Source of the DNA: JAKFWI01 sp035549875
GTDB taxonomy: Bacteria; Pseudomonadota; Alphaproteobacteria; Caulobacterales; Aquidulcibacteraceae
Assembly: GCA_035549875.1 (NCBI GenBank)
Contig: DASZPV010000083.1
Location: 1-24,719, forward strand
DNA length: 24,719 nucleotides
Direction: 5' to 3'
Shown here: in pieces, positions 23,280 to 24,719 of the stretch
How positions within the stretch are numbered: the first letter of the stretch is position 1
How the letters are laid out: the number at the start of each line of letters is the position of its first letter
Notes under the pieces: model-generated
Databases searched by the model: none
Told to the model about the DNA's origin: nothing
What the model saw: the letters and a program-made list of their open reading frames with translations, nothing else
Made by a program: the position numbers and the translations under genes

Positions 23280-24719
23280 ATCTGGCGTAAAGCGGCGCCA
23301 GAATCGCAAAGCGCATTTCGGCGACGATCGCCAGCGCCGGCAGCAGCCAGGCCACGCGCGCCTGATAGCGCGCGAACGGCCCCGAGATCACGCCGCACAC
23401 CGCTGCATTGATCACCACGCCAAAGATCAGCACCGCCCCGAACGCCATGAACAGGCGGCGCTCGGAATCGTTGCGCGCCGCCGGCCCCGAGAGGGAGAGA
23501 TAATACCAAGCCGCAAGGTAGAGCGCTGCGAGCGCGGTGGTAATGTAATGCCACACGTGTATCGCCTCCAGCGGCAGGCGCGCGGGGCAGGTTTTCGCCG
23601 TCGCGCTGCACAAATGAGCGCGGATCGCCATGTTGCGCAGATAGAAATCCGGCGGGTAGGTCATCCAGTAGTGGGCGTCGAGCCGGAAGCCTTCATCGAC
23701 GCCCACGGAAATCAACTGCAGGCCGAAATTCTTCAGCGCCGCGCGCGTCACACCGACCGGATCGTGCAGCACGGCGTTCACGGCGAAGCGTGTGGATTCG
23801 TGGATCAACGCCAGACGCGTGTTGGTGTCGGCCACGGCGAACACGCCCTTGTCCTTGCGCCATGACCACAGGATCTCATCCGACTTCACGAATTTCAGAT
23901 CCTTGAACGCACACAACGCGTAGGCTTTGGGGTTTTCGGCGCAGGCATGGCGCAGATAGGTGGCGCCAGGCCCGTCGGCCAGCAGCCGCGCCATCACGAA
24001 AGGCGGGGAATATTGCGGCTTGGCCGAAGCATTGTTCGCCGCCGCGAACACGGCCCACGCCGCCATGCCCACAACCATCGCCGAGCCGACGATCGCCCCG
24101 CGGCGCAGAACGTCGGTCTGCTTCATCAGAAGACGCAAACCCAGCGCCGCGGGTGCAACGAACAGTGCAATCATTCCATGCGTCGGATGAAACGCCAGCG
24201 CCGCGGCGATCGTGGTCCAGAGCAGCGCTTTCTCGCCGAGCGTCAGGCGCGTCGGGTAGAACACCAGCAGCCCGATCGCCATGATTTCGAACGCGGCGGT
24301 GATGTCCGGCATGATGAAGCCGACGAACAGCGGCAAGGCGCTGACCAGCGTCAGCCCCACGATCAAAGCGGCGTAGATGGCGTTGACGCGTGCGCGGTCC
24401 AAAATTCGCGCCGTTGCGCGCAGCAGGATCGCGCTGCCGAGCGCGTTGACCAGTACGATGAGCCACAGCGTGCCGATCCATTCGAGCCCGGTGATCGCCA
24501 CGCCGTAATAGGGCGAGCGCGCGGCGAGATAGGCGCGCGAAAATTCGCTGATCGGCAGGCCGACGCCCACGAAAATCGCGCGCAGCGTATGGTAGCCGGA
24601 CTGGAAATAGGTCGCCGAGTCCGTGAACGGAAAGACGCGCCCGTTGACGAACACCGGCAGCATCAGAACCAGCGCGCCGCCGACGATCCAGCCGGCCCAG
24701 CGCACAAACGCCAAGGCCA
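23248..24719 (-). CDS. Polytopic membrane protein of unknown function (5' end beyond window)
   Basis: At least 488 residues. The frame is open to the right edge and the first usable in-window start is only a TTG at 24714, so the true start is probably outside. I count about ten membrane helices: seven in the first 240 residues (for example 'WIVGGALVLMLPVFV', 'YAALIVGLTLVSALPLFVGF', 'VGSAMVVGMAAWAVFAA'), then a soluble loop of about 130 residues, then three more near the C-terminus. The loop carries two cysteine pairs ('HACAENPKAYALCAF' and 'HLCSATAKTC'), plausible disulfides if it faces the periplasm. The layout loosely recalls GT-C-type glycosyltransferases (PMT/GT39), but I do not see a convincing first-loop acidic motif, so no function is claimed. 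It converges on and overlaps the M23 gene by 32 nt. Confidence 0.8.
   Translation of the reverse strand, partial: ALAFVRWAGWIVGGALVLMLPVFVNGRVFPFTDSATYFQSGYHTLRAIFVGVGLPISEFSRAYLAARSPYYGVAITGLEWIGTLWLIVLVNALGSAILLRATARILDRARVNAIYAALIVGLTLVSALPLFVGFIMPDITAAFEIMAIGLLVFYPTRLTLGEKALLWTTIAAALAFHPTHGMIALFVAPAALGLRLLMKQTDVLRRGAIVGSAMVVGMAAWAVFAAANNASAKPQYSPPFVMARLLADGPGATYLRHACAENPKAYALCAFKDLKFVKSDEILWSWRKDKGVFAVADTNTRLALIHESTRFAVNAVLHDPVGVTRAALKNFGLQLISVGVDEGFRLDAHYWMTYPPDFYLRNMAIRAHLCSATAKTCPARLPLEAIHVWHYITTALAALYLAAWYYLSLSGPAARNDSERRLFMAFGAVLIFGVVINAAVCGVISGPFARYQARVAWLLPALAIVAEMRFAILAPLYARFIPARRADPD

Overview
The window reads as chromosomal DNA from a GC-rich alphaproteobacterium. Three things point there: the gene order prmC - DUF4167 - clpB, a ChpT-type histidine phosphotransferase (CtrA pathway) in an operon with a small CheA/CheY/CheR set, and a large TonB-dependent receptor of the kind abundant in Caulobacterales, Sphingomonadales and related orders. 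Family-level placement is not possible by eye. I see no rRNA, tRNA, CRISPR array, insertion sequence or phage gene. Gene density is high and almost all space is accounted for.

Region 1 (1-9573) is an accessory-looking redox and uptake locus. On the minus strand a TonB-dependent receptor, a PQQ-type beta-propeller protein without heme, and an NMT1/SsuA-like solute-binding protein (cut by the left window edge) follow one another. The last two are only 4 nt apart. Divergent from the receptor, across a roughly 220-nt regulatory gap, is a secreted fusion of a c-type cytochrome domain and a YVTN propeller. Convergent with it is a two-gene operon for a Tat-exported, FAD-less molybdenum hydroxylase of the isoquinoline oxidoreductase (IorA/IorB) type. 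Together these encode outer-membrane import, periplasmic binding, periplasmic oxidation and possible electron-accepting or scaffold proteins. The substrate cannot be read from sequence.

Region 2 (9738-14382) is core genome: prmC (release-factor methyltransferase), a DUF4167 protein behind a leader with 12-nt tandem repeats, and the disaggregase clpB with a plausible heat-shock promoter. Two strong palindromes close this block.

Region 3 (14519-21789, all minus) is one co-directional run. In transcription order it is ydbH-ynbE-ydbL (an AsmA-like inter-membrane bridge with its lipoprotein and periplasmic partner), then chpT, a CheA-like kinase, a CheY-like receiver and a CheR methyltransferase. 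The last three overlap by 1-4 nt. Envelope lipid transport and a CtrA-linked or chemotaxis-like signalling module are thus contiguous.

Region 4 (21921-24719) has a membrane-anchored M23 peptidoglycan endopeptidase on the plus strand. Its 3' end overlaps by 32 nt a convergent, polytopic membrane protein of unknown function that runs off the right edge.

The most unusual candidate system is Region 1. The most informative single-gene oddities are the CheA-like kinase that ends in a receiver-domain stub and the repeat-bearing leader of the DUF4167 gene.
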